Shown piece by piece: positions 1 to 7,191 of a DNA stretch of 64,000 bases. The translations under genes and the position numbers were made by a program. The number at the start of each line of letters is the position of its first letter. Positions within the stretch are counted from its first letter, which is position 1. A model generated the notes under the pieces. The model was not told where the DNA came from and ran no database searches. It worked only from the letters and a program-made list of their open reading frames with translations. Source of the stretch: VGJW01 sp035285595 (GTDB lineage Bacteria > Cyanobacteriota > Sericytochromatia > S15B-MN24 > VGJW01); assembly GCA_035285595.1 (NCBI GenBank), contig JAYKGV010000006.1, forward strand, positions 49,866-113,865, written 5' to 3'.

Positions 1-1
1 C

Positions 2-157
2 CACATGCGGGACCAAGCTCGGGACGAGGTGTGGCGCAAGCTTGGGAGAGCCTTGCCACGAGGGGGTATGCTGTTCGTAGGTGCGGCCGAACACCTTCCC
101 GCGGGCGGTGACCATGGCTGCCGGCCCTTGCGGCCGTTCTTCTACGAGAAGGCCTGA
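2..157 (+). CDS. cheR: CheR methyltransferase, C-terminal end (partial)
   Basis: This open frame enters from the left edge and ends 5 bases before cheA. The 51 visible residues include GGMLFVGAAEHLP and then RPFFYEKA. This matches the end of the SAM-dependent chemotaxis methyltransferase CheR, where a 'GG.LFLG.SE.L' strand is followed by an aromatic tail and 'Y.K'. CheR methylates glutamates on chemoreceptors during adaptation. The position directly before cheA, in a row with cheC and cheD, supports the call. The catalytic core lies outside the window, so the identification rests on the C-terminal signature and context. Confidence 0.72.
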   Translation, partial: HMRDQARDEVWRKLGRALPRGGMLFVGAAEHLPAGGDHGCRPLRPFFYEKA

Positions 158-162
158 CGAGC

Positions 163-2223
163 TTGGACAACGACCAATACCTGAGCATCTTCCTCGACGA
201 AGCCCGAGAGATGCTGCAGCTGCTCAACGATCGCCTGCTGCAGCTTGAAAGTCGGCCTGAGGACCGCAAGGCCATTGACGAGATTTTCAGGGCCGCCCAC
301 ACCCTGAAGGGCATGTCGGCCACGATGGGGTTTGCCGCCCTTGCGGACCTGACCCACAAGATGGAGAACATGCTCGATGCCGTTCGCACGGGCAAGCGTG
401 CGGCGGACCGACAGGCTGTCGACGTCCTGTTTTCGTGCGTCGACACCATCTCGGGCATGCTGGACGCCATCATCGAGGAGCGTTCGGGCCCCGATCACAG
501 ACCTCTCGTACAACGGATCACCGCGCTTCTCGAAGGGTCCGCGTCCCCTCCTCCTGCGACAGGGACCACTCCAGAGGCTGCGACAACGACCTCGGAGGCT
601 TGGCCTGCGGTCGCGGATTATGTCAGGACGGTCATCTCAGAAGGAGAATCCCAGGGATTCAAGGCGCATTGGGTCGAGGTCACCCTGTCGGCAGGCTGCA
701 TGCTCAAGGGCGTACGTGCCTACATGGTCATGTCGGCGCTGGAGGGGCATGGCGAGATCCTGCAAGCCCTCCCGGAGGTCTCGGAGCTCGAGGAGGAACG
801 CTTCGACCAATCGTTCTGCCTCCTGGTACTGACCAAGGAAGAACCCACAAGCCTGGAGGCGCGCATCCGCGATGTCTCAGAAGTGACGAATGTGCGGACG
901 GCCCCACTGCCTGCGCCTCGTTCCACCCCCAGGGGGGGCGTCGCCCCGGTATCACAACCGCCCTCGCCCCCGACCGCTTCGTTTTCACCGGCTCCGGCAG
1001 GGCCAGCTGCTGCGCCTGCACCTTCGCAGCCCATGGGCAAAGGCCCTCAGGAGCCGCGTCCGGAGGAAAGCAAGGCCAAGGTGGCCCAGACGGTGAGGGT
1101 GGCCACTGAGCGGCTCGATGCCTTGGTCAACTTGGTGGGAGAGTTGGTCATCGACCGCACCCGCCTGCAGGAAATCGTCCATCGCTACGAGTCCGATGAC
1201 GTCAAGGAGGTCATCCGTCACGTCGGCTCGGTCATTTCGGATATCCATGGGGTCGTCATGAAGCTACGCATGATGCCCGTCGAGAGGGTCTTCAGCAGAT
1301 TTCCTCGCATGGTTCGCGATCTGGCACGCGAGTTGGGCAAGGAGGTCCAGCTGGTGGTGGAGGGCCAGGAAACCGAACTGGATCGCCTGATGATCGACGA
1401 GATCGCCGACCCTCTGCTTCATCTGCTGCGCAATGCGGTAGACCACGGACTCGAGCGCGGCGATGATCGCGAGTTGATGGGCAAGCCACGGGTGGGAACC
1501 ATTCGCCTCGCGGCCCGGCACGAGGGCAGCCACGTCATCATCGAGGTACAGGACGACGGCAAGGGCCTCGACCCCGATCGAATCCGGCGCAAGGCGATCG
1601 AGAAGGGACTGATTAGCCAGGACGAGGCCATGCGGCTCAGCGACAAACAATGTCTCGATCTATTGTTTTTGCCGGGTTTCTCGACCCGCGACGAAGTGAC
1701 CGACATCTCCGGGCGCGGGGTCGGTATGGATGCGGTCAAGGCCAAGACGCTCGCGTTGGGGGGCGTCCTCGACATGACGAGCCAAGTGGGCAAGGGCACG
1801 CACGTGACGGTGATCCTTCCGCTGACACTCGCCATCATCCAGTGCATGCTGACCGAGGTAGGTGACGAAATCTACGCCATTCCCATCAGCTTCATCGAGG
1901 ACGCCCACGATCTCGTGGACCTTTCCTTGCAGTCGGTTCAAGACGAAGAGATGGCGATGCTGCGCGGGCAGAGCCTGCCCTTGCGTCGCTTGCGTGAGGA
2001 TCTGGACGTGCCGGGCGGGTCCCAGGGGCAAGAGGCCTCCGTGGTCATCGTACGCGTCGGTTCGAGGCGAACAGGCTTCCTCGTGGATCGTCTGCTGGGT
2101 CAGCAGGAGGTGGTCATCAAGCCCATCAGCCGCCTCGCGGGAACCATGGGCAAGGTCAGCGGCGCCTCCATTCTGGGTGACGGGCGCATTGCGCTGATCC
2201 TCGACGCCTCCGCCGTAGCCTGA
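163..2223 (+). CDS. cheA: Chemotaxis histidine kinase CheA
   Basis: A 686-residue protein with TTG as the apparent start. The order of domains is classical. An HPt (P1) domain carries the phospho-accepting His46 in AAHTLKG. A P2-like CheY-binding region lies around residues 145-240, followed by a Pro/Ala-rich linker (about 250-300). The P3 dimerisation helices begin near 308 (ERLDALVNLVGELV). The HATPase P4 domain has an N box (LLRNAVDHGLE), DDGKGL, GRGVGMDAV and GKGTHV. A CheW-like P5 domain ends the protein. It autophosphorylates in response to receptors and passes phosphate to CheY-type regulators. No cheY or cheB gene is visible nearby. Confidence 0.97.
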   Translation: MDNDQYLSIFLDEAREMLQLLNDRLLQLESRPEDRKAIDEIFRAAHTLKGMSATMGFAALADLTHKMENMLDAVRTGKRAADRQAVDVLFSCVDTISGMLDAIIEERSGPDHRPLVQRITALLEGSASPPPATGTTPEAATTTSEAWPAVADYVRTVISEGESQGFKAHWVEVTLSAGCMLKGVRAYMVMSALEGHGEILQALPEVSELEEERFDQSFCLLVLTKEEPTSLEARIRDVSEVTNVRTAPLPAPRSTPRGGVAPVSQPPSPPTASFSPAPAGPAAAPAPSQPMGKGPQEPRPEESKAKVAQTVRVATERLDALVNLVGELVIDRTRLQEIVHRYESDDVKEVIRHVGSVISDIHGVVMKLRMMPVERVFSRFPRMVRDLARELGKEVQLVVEGQETELDRLMIDEIADPLLHLLRNAVDHGLERGDDRELMGKPRVGTIRLAARHEGSHVIIEVQDDGKGLDPDRIRRKAIEKGLISQDEAMRLSDKQCLDLLFLPGFSTRDEVTDISGRGVGMDAVKAKTLALGGVLDMTSQVGKGTHVTVILPLTLAIIQCMLTEVGDEIYAIPISFIEDAHDLVDLSLQSVQDEEMAMLRGQSLPLRRLREDLDVPGGSQGQEASVVIVRVGSRRTGFLVDRLLGQQEVVIKPISRLAGTMGKVSGASILGDGRIALILDASAVA

Positions 2224-2235
2224 GGCTGATGACTG

Positions 2236-2859
2236 ATGACCGGACCGCATGATCTGACCGAACTCCAGCTCGATGCCCTGCGAGAACTTGGCAACGTCGG
2301 TTCCGGCCACGCCGCCACTTCCCTCTCGACGATGCTGGGCGTGCCGGTCAAGATGGAGGTACCAGCCGTCGGCCTGAGCGACGTGAGCCAAATCGGAGAC
2401 TTGCTGGGCGGCCGCGAAGCCATGGTCAGGGCGGTCTACCTGCTGGTCTCGGGTGAACTCGAAGGACATATGGCGCTGATCATGCGAGAGGCCGAGGCGT
2501 TGCGGCTCCTCGCGGCCCTGATGCCTGAGCGCCTCTCGAATCAGAAAAGTGACGAACTTGCCGAATCGGCACTGGCCGAAATCGGCAATATCCTGACCTC
2601 CGCCTATGTCGGTGCCTTGACCCGCTGGACCGGCCTCGACCTTCGCCCCAGCCCCCCGCTGACTGCGCACGACCAGGCCGGGGCGATTCTTGACTCGCTC
2701 ACAGCCGAGCTGCAACTCGCGGGCAGGACGGTCCTGACACTTGAAGGCCGCCTCGAGGTCCCGTCCGTTCCCGGATGTGGCATCTTGCTCCTGTTCCTGC
2801 CGCCGCCCGCCTCCTTGCCCCGGATGCTCGGAGCTCTCGGGTTGGATGCGCTGCAGTGA
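2236..2859 (+). CDS. cheC: CheC-family CheY-P phosphatase
   Basis: A 207-residue CheC-like protein. Two related helical signatures are visible: LRELGNVGSGHAATSLS near residue 15, and SALAEIGNILTSAYVGAL near residue 120. These are the paired E-x2-N active-site elements by which CheC, CheX and FliY dephosphorylate CheY-P. The length agrees with CheC. It starts 12 bases after cheA and is followed directly by cheD. CheC and CheD form a complex in Bacillus and Thermotoga that couples the CheY-P level to receptor deamidation, so the adjacency supports a CheC/CheD adaptation system here. Confidence 0.93.
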   Translation: MTGPHDLTELQLDALRELGNVGSGHAATSLSTMLGVPVKMEVPAVGLSDVSQIGDLLGGREAMVRAVYLLVSGELEGHMALIMREAEALRLLAALMPERLSNQKSDELAESALAEIGNILTSAYVGALTRWTGLDLRPSPPLTAHDQAGAILDSLTAELQLAGRTVLTLEGRLEVPSVPGCGILLLFLPPPASLPRMLGALGLDALQ

Positions 2860-3362
2860 GAGACGTCCCGATGGCCTCTACCGTCGTGACGACGGACCCT
2901 TCGGAGACCTTGCGCATCGTGGGCCTCGGTAGCTGCGTGGCCATCGTCCTGCGACACGTCCAGGTCCCTTTGGTAGGGGTCGGCCACTTCATGCTTCCCA
3001 GACGAGCCCTCGGAGTTCAGGACGAGTCTGACGACAAGTTCGTCGATGCGGGGCTTGGGGCCATGGTCGTCAAGCTGGCCCGACGAGCCGAGCACTCTAT
3101 GGAGTTGGAAGCCCTGTTGGTCGGGGGCTCCCGGATGTTCCGCGGCCTTGGGGCAGGAGCCGGGATCGGGAGGCGAAACGTCCAAGCCGCAACCGAAAGC
3201 CTTGAAGAACACGGCATTCCCCTGGTCGGAGGCGACGTGGGGGGAACGCTGAGCCGCAACTTACTCGTGAAGGCCTGCGGACGCGAGGTGTCCGTCGCGC
3301 TGCTCGGGCAGGCAGGTGCTCCCTTGACGGCCTGGTTCGACCGCGAGGAACCACAGACGTGA
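2856..3362 (+). CDS. cheD: Chemoreceptor glutamine deamidase CheD
   Basis: CheD deamidates receptor glutamines and binds CheC. Visible signatures are GLGSCVAI with the catalytic Cys, GVGHFMLP with the catalytic His, GGSRMF, and the RRN and GGDVGG segments that follow. The GTG start at 2856 overlaps the cheC stop by four bases. It is chosen because the residues it adds (RDVPMASTVV) align with the first strand of known CheD proteins; ATG at 2871 is the alternative and gives 163 residues. The predicted 168 residues match the family length. Confidence 0.93.
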   Translation: MRDVPMASTVVTTDPSETLRIVGLGSCVAIVLRHVQVPLVGVGHFMLPRRALGVQDESDDKFVDAGLGAMVVKLARRAEHSMELEALLVGGSRMFRGLGAGAGIGRRNVQAATESLEEHGIPLVGGDVGGTLSRNLLVKACGREVSVALLGQAGAPLTAWFDREEPQT

Positions 3363-3592
3363 TGCACCGGGACTGGACCCTGGTCCTTGGAGCCGGGGCC
3401 CTCGTACTGGTTGGCAGCCTCGCCCTCGTAGCGGGGGCGACCCTCGGCACGGCCATCTACCGGGCGCTGCTGGCTTCTCTGTTGGGCGGTCTTCTTGGCT
3501 TTGCACTGGATGTGGTTTTGGCCCAAGTACCGCCCCCCGAGCTGCTGGATCAGAAGTTGGGCAAACCCGCTGATGAAGACTCCGAGACGTGA
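3362..3592 (+). CDS. Small two-helix membrane protein of the che operon
   Basis: A 76-residue protein with two hydrophobic stretches (about residues 8-27 and 33-55) separated by a short polar turn, and a charged, acidic C-terminus (DEDSET). Its ATG shares one base with the cheD stop, so it is translationally coupled to the chemotaxis genes. No family was recognised. Its place between cheD and the sigma-28 gene suggests a membrane role tied to chemotaxis or motility, but that is inference only. Confidence 0.75.
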   Translation: MHRDWTLVLGAGALVLVGSLALVAGATLGTAIYRALLASLLGGLLGFALDVVLAQVPPPELLDQKLGKPADEDSET

Positions 3593-3607
3593 TCGGAAAC
3601 GATGAAG

Positions 3608-3637
3608 TTGCCCGGGAGAGGCCGACGGGGCTATGAT
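3608..3637 (+). promoter_or_regulatory. Sigma-70-type promoter before the sigma-28 gene
   Basis: TTGCCC (3608-3613), an 18-base spacer, then TATGAT (3632-3637). It lies 34 bases before the start codon of the FliA/WhiG-type gene, in the only sizeable gap (78 bases) of the che cluster. It would let sigma-28 and the following genes be transcribed apart from cheA-cheD. Confidence 0.5.
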
Positions 3638-3670
3638 GAAGTGACGCGAAGTCAAGGCACGTGAGGTGGG

Positions 3671-4468
3671 ATGGCGGACACCCCGGCTCCTGAGCTCTGG
3701 TCGACGTTCATCCGTACGGGTGGGTCAAAGGAGCGCGAGCAACTCATTGTCCACTACATGCCGCTGGTCCGGTATGTCGTGGGCCGCCTTGCCCTGACCC
3801 TACCTTCCACGCTCGACCAGGACGATCTCAACGGGTATGGCCTCATCGGCCTCATCCAGGCCGTCGAGAAGTTCCAGCCCGAGCGAGGAGTCAAATTCGA
3901 AACCTATGCGGCCACGCGGATTCGTGGTGCCATCCTGGATGAACTTCGAAGCCAGGACTGGGTACCGCGATCGGTCCGCAGCAGGGGCAGGGAAATTTCC
4001 GAGGCCATGGTCCGATTGGAGGCCACGCTGGGCCGACCGGCCACCGATGATGAACTGGCGCGCCACATGGGTCTGTCCGTGCAAGAGCTCGGCCACGCCA
4101 TGGCGCGCGAAACCAGCCCTTTCCTCTCTCTGGACGAGATGATCCAAGGCTCCGAGGATGGTCAGAGCCTGACGTGGCTCGACACGATGCCCGACGAGAG
4201 ACCAGGGCCCGCTCATATCCTGGAAGAGGACGAATTCCGCCGCGAGCTTGCCGCAGCCATCGATCGTCTGCCCGAGCGTGAGCGAATGGTTCTTGCCCTG
4301 TACTACAAGGAAGGCCTCACCCTGAAGGAAATCGGTCAAGTGTTGGGTGTCACGGAATCCCGGGTTTGCCAGATTCACACCCAGGCGGCGCTGCGTCTGC
4401 GAGGCCATGTCCATCGCTACCTCGGCATCCTGCCTGATGGGGCCGGCTTGCCGAGGGGGCGCAAGTGA
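3671..4468 (+). CDS. fliA: FliA/WhiG-family RNA polymerase sigma factor (sigma-28)
   Basis: A 265-residue group 3 sigma factor. Region 2 is clear (MPLVRYVVGRLA, LIGLIQAVEKFQPERGVKFETYA, then RIRGAILDELRSQDWVPRSVR), the last being the FliA/WhiG signature. Region 3 follows (GRPATDDELARHMG). Region 4 has the helix-turn-helix LTLKEIGQVLGVTESRVCQIH. In flagellated bacteria it directs late flagellar and chemotaxis genes. Two promoters of the matching type (TAAA-N15-GCCGA) precede flagellin genes near 22.4 and 23.4 kb of this same window. A GGTGGG ribosome site precedes the ATG. The cheW start overlaps its stop by one base. Confidence 0.95.
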   Translation: MADTPAPELWSTFIRTGGSKEREQLIVHYMPLVRYVVGRLALTLPSTLDQDDLNGYGLIGLIQAVEKFQPERGVKFETYAATRIRGAILDELRSQDWVPRSVRSRGREISEAMVRLEATLGRPATDDELARHMGLSVQELGHAMARETSPFLSLDEMIQGSEDGQSLTWLDTMPDERPGPAHILEEDEFRRELAAAIDRLPERERMVLALYYKEGLTLKEIGQVLGVTESRVCQIHTQAALRLRGHVHRYLGILPDGAGLPRGRK

Positions 4469-4953
4469 TGACCTTGTCCTCCCGGGGCGCACAGAGCGTC
4501 CGGATGACCACCGGCCGCACCCAGCTCGTCACCTTTCGTCTGGGCGACGAAATCTACGGGTTGCCCATCGACCACGTCCGCGAAATCATCAGTTCTCGCC
4601 ACGCCACGCGACTACCCGGGGCAGCTCCTCACGTCGCCGGACTCATCAACCTGCGCGGTGAGGTCATCCCGGTGTTCCGTCTGCGAACGTGGTTCGGACT
4701 CAAGGACGAGGCGCCTGCCGCGTCGACCACCATCATTACGGAATGGCGCGGCGAACGCTTCGGCTTCCAGGTCGATGCCGTCCAGCAGGTCGTATGGCTG
4801 GACCGCAGCCAAATCGACCCCCCGACGGCCCAGTTCCAACAGCACTCCCCCCATATCGCCGGACTGGGCAAGCACGAAGGCCGTCTGCTGATCCTGCTGG
4901 ACCTCGATGCCCTCTTCCGCGACAGCGATGAAGACGGCACCGGCCGTGGCTGA
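4468..4953 (+). CDS. cheW: CheW chemotaxis coupling protein
   Basis: A 161-residue CheW domain protein. It has the family pattern LVTFRLGDEIYGLPIDHVREI, then LPGAAPHVAGLINLRGEVIPVF, and later IAGLGKHEGRLLILLDLD. CheW links chemoreceptors to the CheA P5 domain. The ATG at 4468 shares a base with the sigma factor stop (TGATG) and has a GAGGGGG site eight bases upstream; GTG 4465 is also possible. It is separated from cheA by the promoter at 3608, so it may be co-expressed with the sigma factor. Confidence 0.95.
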   Translation: MTLSSRGAQSVRMTTGRTQLVTFRLGDEIYGLPIDHVREIISSRHATRLPGAAPHVAGLINLRGEVIPVFRLRTWFGLKDEAPAASTTIITEWRGERFGFQVDAVQQVVWLDRSQIDPPTAQFQQHSPHIAGLGKHEGRLLILLDLDALFRDSDEDGTGRG

Positions 4954-6214
4954 CAGGTGGCTTCGGCCGGAGCGCCTGGTCGTGCCCGCTCCACGTACGC
5001 GGGTCTCCTTGCTGCAGGATTTGCTGCCGCCCGACCTCTCGGCTCGTTCGACCACGCTGCACGTCGCGGTGACTGCGTGCGACGCCGAGGTCTGGCAGAT
5101 CGAGACCTTGGAGGCCGGGCCAGGGCTGGAACTCCCTCCCCTGCCGCCTCCGTCCGCACCATCAAGTCCCGCCGAGACGACGCCCTGGACCATCACGCTG
5201 GCCCTGCCAACGGGCCTGGGGCTCGAAACCGGCGGGTACGCAGGGGACGGCACTCCAGCGGCTCGCCTGTTGGCAGGACTCGCGGATCGTTTTGTCACCC
5301 ATCCCAACGTGGTGAATGCCGCCGCACTCAACTGGGCACCACGAGGCACGGCCTATACCGAAGGTGGACTGCTCGACGGCTGGCTTGAAGGCCGCTGGGA
5401 CCTCTTGCCTCGTAGATCCAACATCGTGGGGATTCTGCTGGACGCCGGCCTTGATGAACAGGCGAGACGCGCCGTCGAGAACGCCTTGTCGACCTTTCGG
5501 ACGGTAGGTGGTGGACGCTGCCTGGTCGAGGAAACCTCGACTCCGCTCGCGATGCGACTGATACGCGGACCAGGCGGCCGCAGCCTCGGGCAACTGGCGG
5601 ATGCAGGCCCCTTGGTCGAGGCGGCGCGGCGGCTGGTGAACCGGGGTGCCGAGGCCATCGCCATCCTGACGGACATGGAGCCGCTGGCCACATTTGATGC
5701 GGCTTACGCTGCCGGCCAGGGACCGGACCCCATCGGGGGACTGGAAGCCATGATCTCGCGGCTGGTGGGACGGGCCGTCGGCCGACCCACGGCTCACGCC
5801 CCTTGGATCCCGCCATCTCTCGATCAGGTCGACCCTAGAGGTGCCGCCGAAGAACTTGGCCTGTCTTACTTCCTCTGCGTCCTTAGAGGCCTGCAGGAAG
5901 CCCCGGCAGCGGTTGCCCCCGGAAGCCACCCAGGGGGGTGGCCTGCCGCTGGTGTCTTGGTCGTACCGGCCACCGCGATGGGAGGCAGCGGGACGTACGC
6001 CGCCAGCAAGCGGGGCCTCTATCTGGTGGCGGTAGACAACCCTTCCGTACTCGAGGTCACTGCTGAGGCTCTCGGCCTCGAGGCCTGTCATGCCCGCACC
6101 TGGGCCGAGGCCGCCGGCGTGGTTTTGGCTTTGCGAGAAGGCATTGCGCCGGAGACGCTGCAAAGACCCTTCCCGCGAAACCTTGTGCCGACGCTTCCCG
6201 TCCACTCTTCGTGA
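4928..6214 (+). CDS. DUF3326 family protein
   Basis: About 428 residues. From about residue 95 the sequence follows the DUF3326 family closely: GLETGGYAGDGTPAARL, DRFVTHPNVVNAA, ILLDAGLDEQ, GGLEAMISRLVGR, GAAEELGLSYFLCVLRGL and VVPATAMGGSGTYAAS. The function of this family is unknown; most members I know of come from cyanobacteria and plastid-bearing organisms, hence the lineage hint. The N-terminal ~90 residues are Pro-rich and not recognised. The start is uncertain: ATG 4928 overlaps cheW by 26 bases, and GTG 4946 would overlap by 8. Its stop overlaps the ECF sigma start, so it sits in the sigma/chemotaxis transcription unit, an unexpected place for it. Confidence 0.85.
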   Translation: MKTAPAVADRWLRPERLVVPAPRTRVSLLQDLLPPDLSARSTTLHVAVTACDAEVWQIETLEAGPGLELPPLPPPSAPSSPAETTPWTITLALPTGLGLETGGYAGDGTPAARLLAGLADRFVTHPNVVNAAALNWAPRGTAYTEGGLLDGWLEGRWDLLPRRSNIVGILLDAGLDEQARRAVENALSTFRTVGGGRCLVEETSTPLAMRLIRGPGGRSLGQLADAGPLVEAARRLVNRGAEAIAILTDMEPLATFDAAYAAGQGPDPIGGLEAMISRLVGRAVGRPTAHAPWIPPSLDQVDPRGAAEELGLSYFLCVLRGLQEAPAAVAPGSHPGGWPAAGVLVVPATAMGGSGTYAASKRGLYLVAVDNPSVLEVTAEALGLEACHARTWAEAAGVVLALREGIAPETLQRPFPRNLVPTLPVHSS

Positions 6215-6798
6215 AGCTGCATTTCCGCCGCCGTCGAGGGGAATCCACATCCCGGGCCGACATTGTCCGAGCGGCCCGGCAAGGGGATGACCGCGCCTTC
6301 ACTGACATGATTACGGGGGTTCAGGAAAGGCTCTGGCAAGTGGCGCGGCGGCTGGCCACCGATGATGACGTGGCAGCTGACTTGGTGCAGGAGAGCCTGG
6401 TCCGTGCCTATCGTTCCCTTCCTCGGCTCAAGGATCCGGAGCGCTTCCTTCCCTGGCTGTTGCGCATCTTGAATCATCTCGCCGCCGACATGCTCGGCAA
6501 ACCGGGAACACTTTCCCTCGAGGCCTTGGCAGAAGCCGGAGTGAACCTGCCCGCACCGGATCGGGATGGGCCCGAGGCCCGTGCCGACTCCCGCCACACG
6601 GGCGAAGCCGCCGACCGTGCCTTGCGGGCCATGCCGCTCATCTACCGTCAGCCCCTCGTCCTGCGCCATGTACTTGACTGGCCCTACCACGAGATTGCGG
6701 AAGTGCTCGGATGGCCCCTGGGGACCGTCAAGACCCGGCTCATTCGCGGACGCGAGCTGCTGCGAGAACACCTCTTGCGGGAGGGCATTCATCCGTGA
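6211..6798 (+). CDS. ECF-type RNA polymerase sigma factor
   Basis: A 195-residue extracytoplasmic-function sigma factor. Region 2 reads DDRAFTDMITGVQERLWQVA, with DLVQESLVRAYRSLPRLK and PWLLRILNHLAADML. Region 4 contains ALRAMPLIYRQPLVLRHVLDW and YHEIAEVLGWPLGTVKTRL. It starts with GTG four bases inside the end of the DUF3326 gene and overlaps the zinc-finger anti-sigma gene by four bases. That tight pairing is usual for an ECF sigma factor and its membrane anti-sigma partner. The signal it answers to cannot be read from the sequence. Confidence 0.93.
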   Translation: MKLHFRRRRGESTSRADIVRAARQGDDRAFTDMITGVQERLWQVARRLATDDDVAADLVQESLVRAYRSLPRLKDPERFLPWLLRILNHLAADMLGKPGTLSLEALAEAGVNLPAPDRDGPEARADSRHTGEAADRALRAMPLIYRQPLVLRHVLDWPYHEIAEVLGWPLGTVKTRLIRGRELLREHLLREGIHP

Positions 6799-7191
6799 CG
6801 TGCGACGAACTGCGTTGGCAATTCCACGAAGGTCTCGGCGAGACCTTCCCGGACGCTCATGCGATCCGGCATCTTGAAAAGTGTCCTTTGTGCCGTGCCT
6901 GGACCACCGGCATCGCGCAGGCCGCGTCCACGCTTCTCCACGAGCACGCCCCCGCCGCTTCCCAGGGATTTCAGCCGTGCCCTCGGGCCCGCCATGCGGC
7001 GCGAACGCCGAGCAAGGCAACTGGCCAGATGGCGCAAAATCGCGGCTGGCCTGATCCTCCTGGGGACGGCCGCGGGCGGGTGGCAGCTGGGACGGGTGCT
7101 GGTCGTCCGCGAATACGGCTCTCCCATGCGCGAAGGGGCCATCTTCGTGCAACCGACCCCAAGGCTCGTGCCTGCGTCCTTAGGACGGTGA
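6795..7191 (+). CDS. Zinc-finger anti-sigma factor, interrupted by an apparent frameshift
   Basis: From GTG 6795 the frame encodes a zinc-binding anti-sigma domain with HLEKCPLC (H-x3-C-x2-C) near residue 28. After about 52 residues, at a run of five C (6949-6953), the sensible protein continues in the next frame: PPLPRDFSRAL, a basic stretch RRERRARQLARWRK, one membrane helix (AAGLILLGTAAGGWQ) and a short outer tail. Removing one C would give a 131-residue single-pass anti-sigma factor of normal design. The frame break could be a sequencing error, a true mutation or programmed slippage. The 3' end overlaps ligA by 12 bases on the other strand. Confidence 0.75.

Noticed and set aside
1660..2715. 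351-codon minus-strand frame opposite cheA/cheC
   Set aside because: It runs across two real genes on the other strand, with no start signal or family match.
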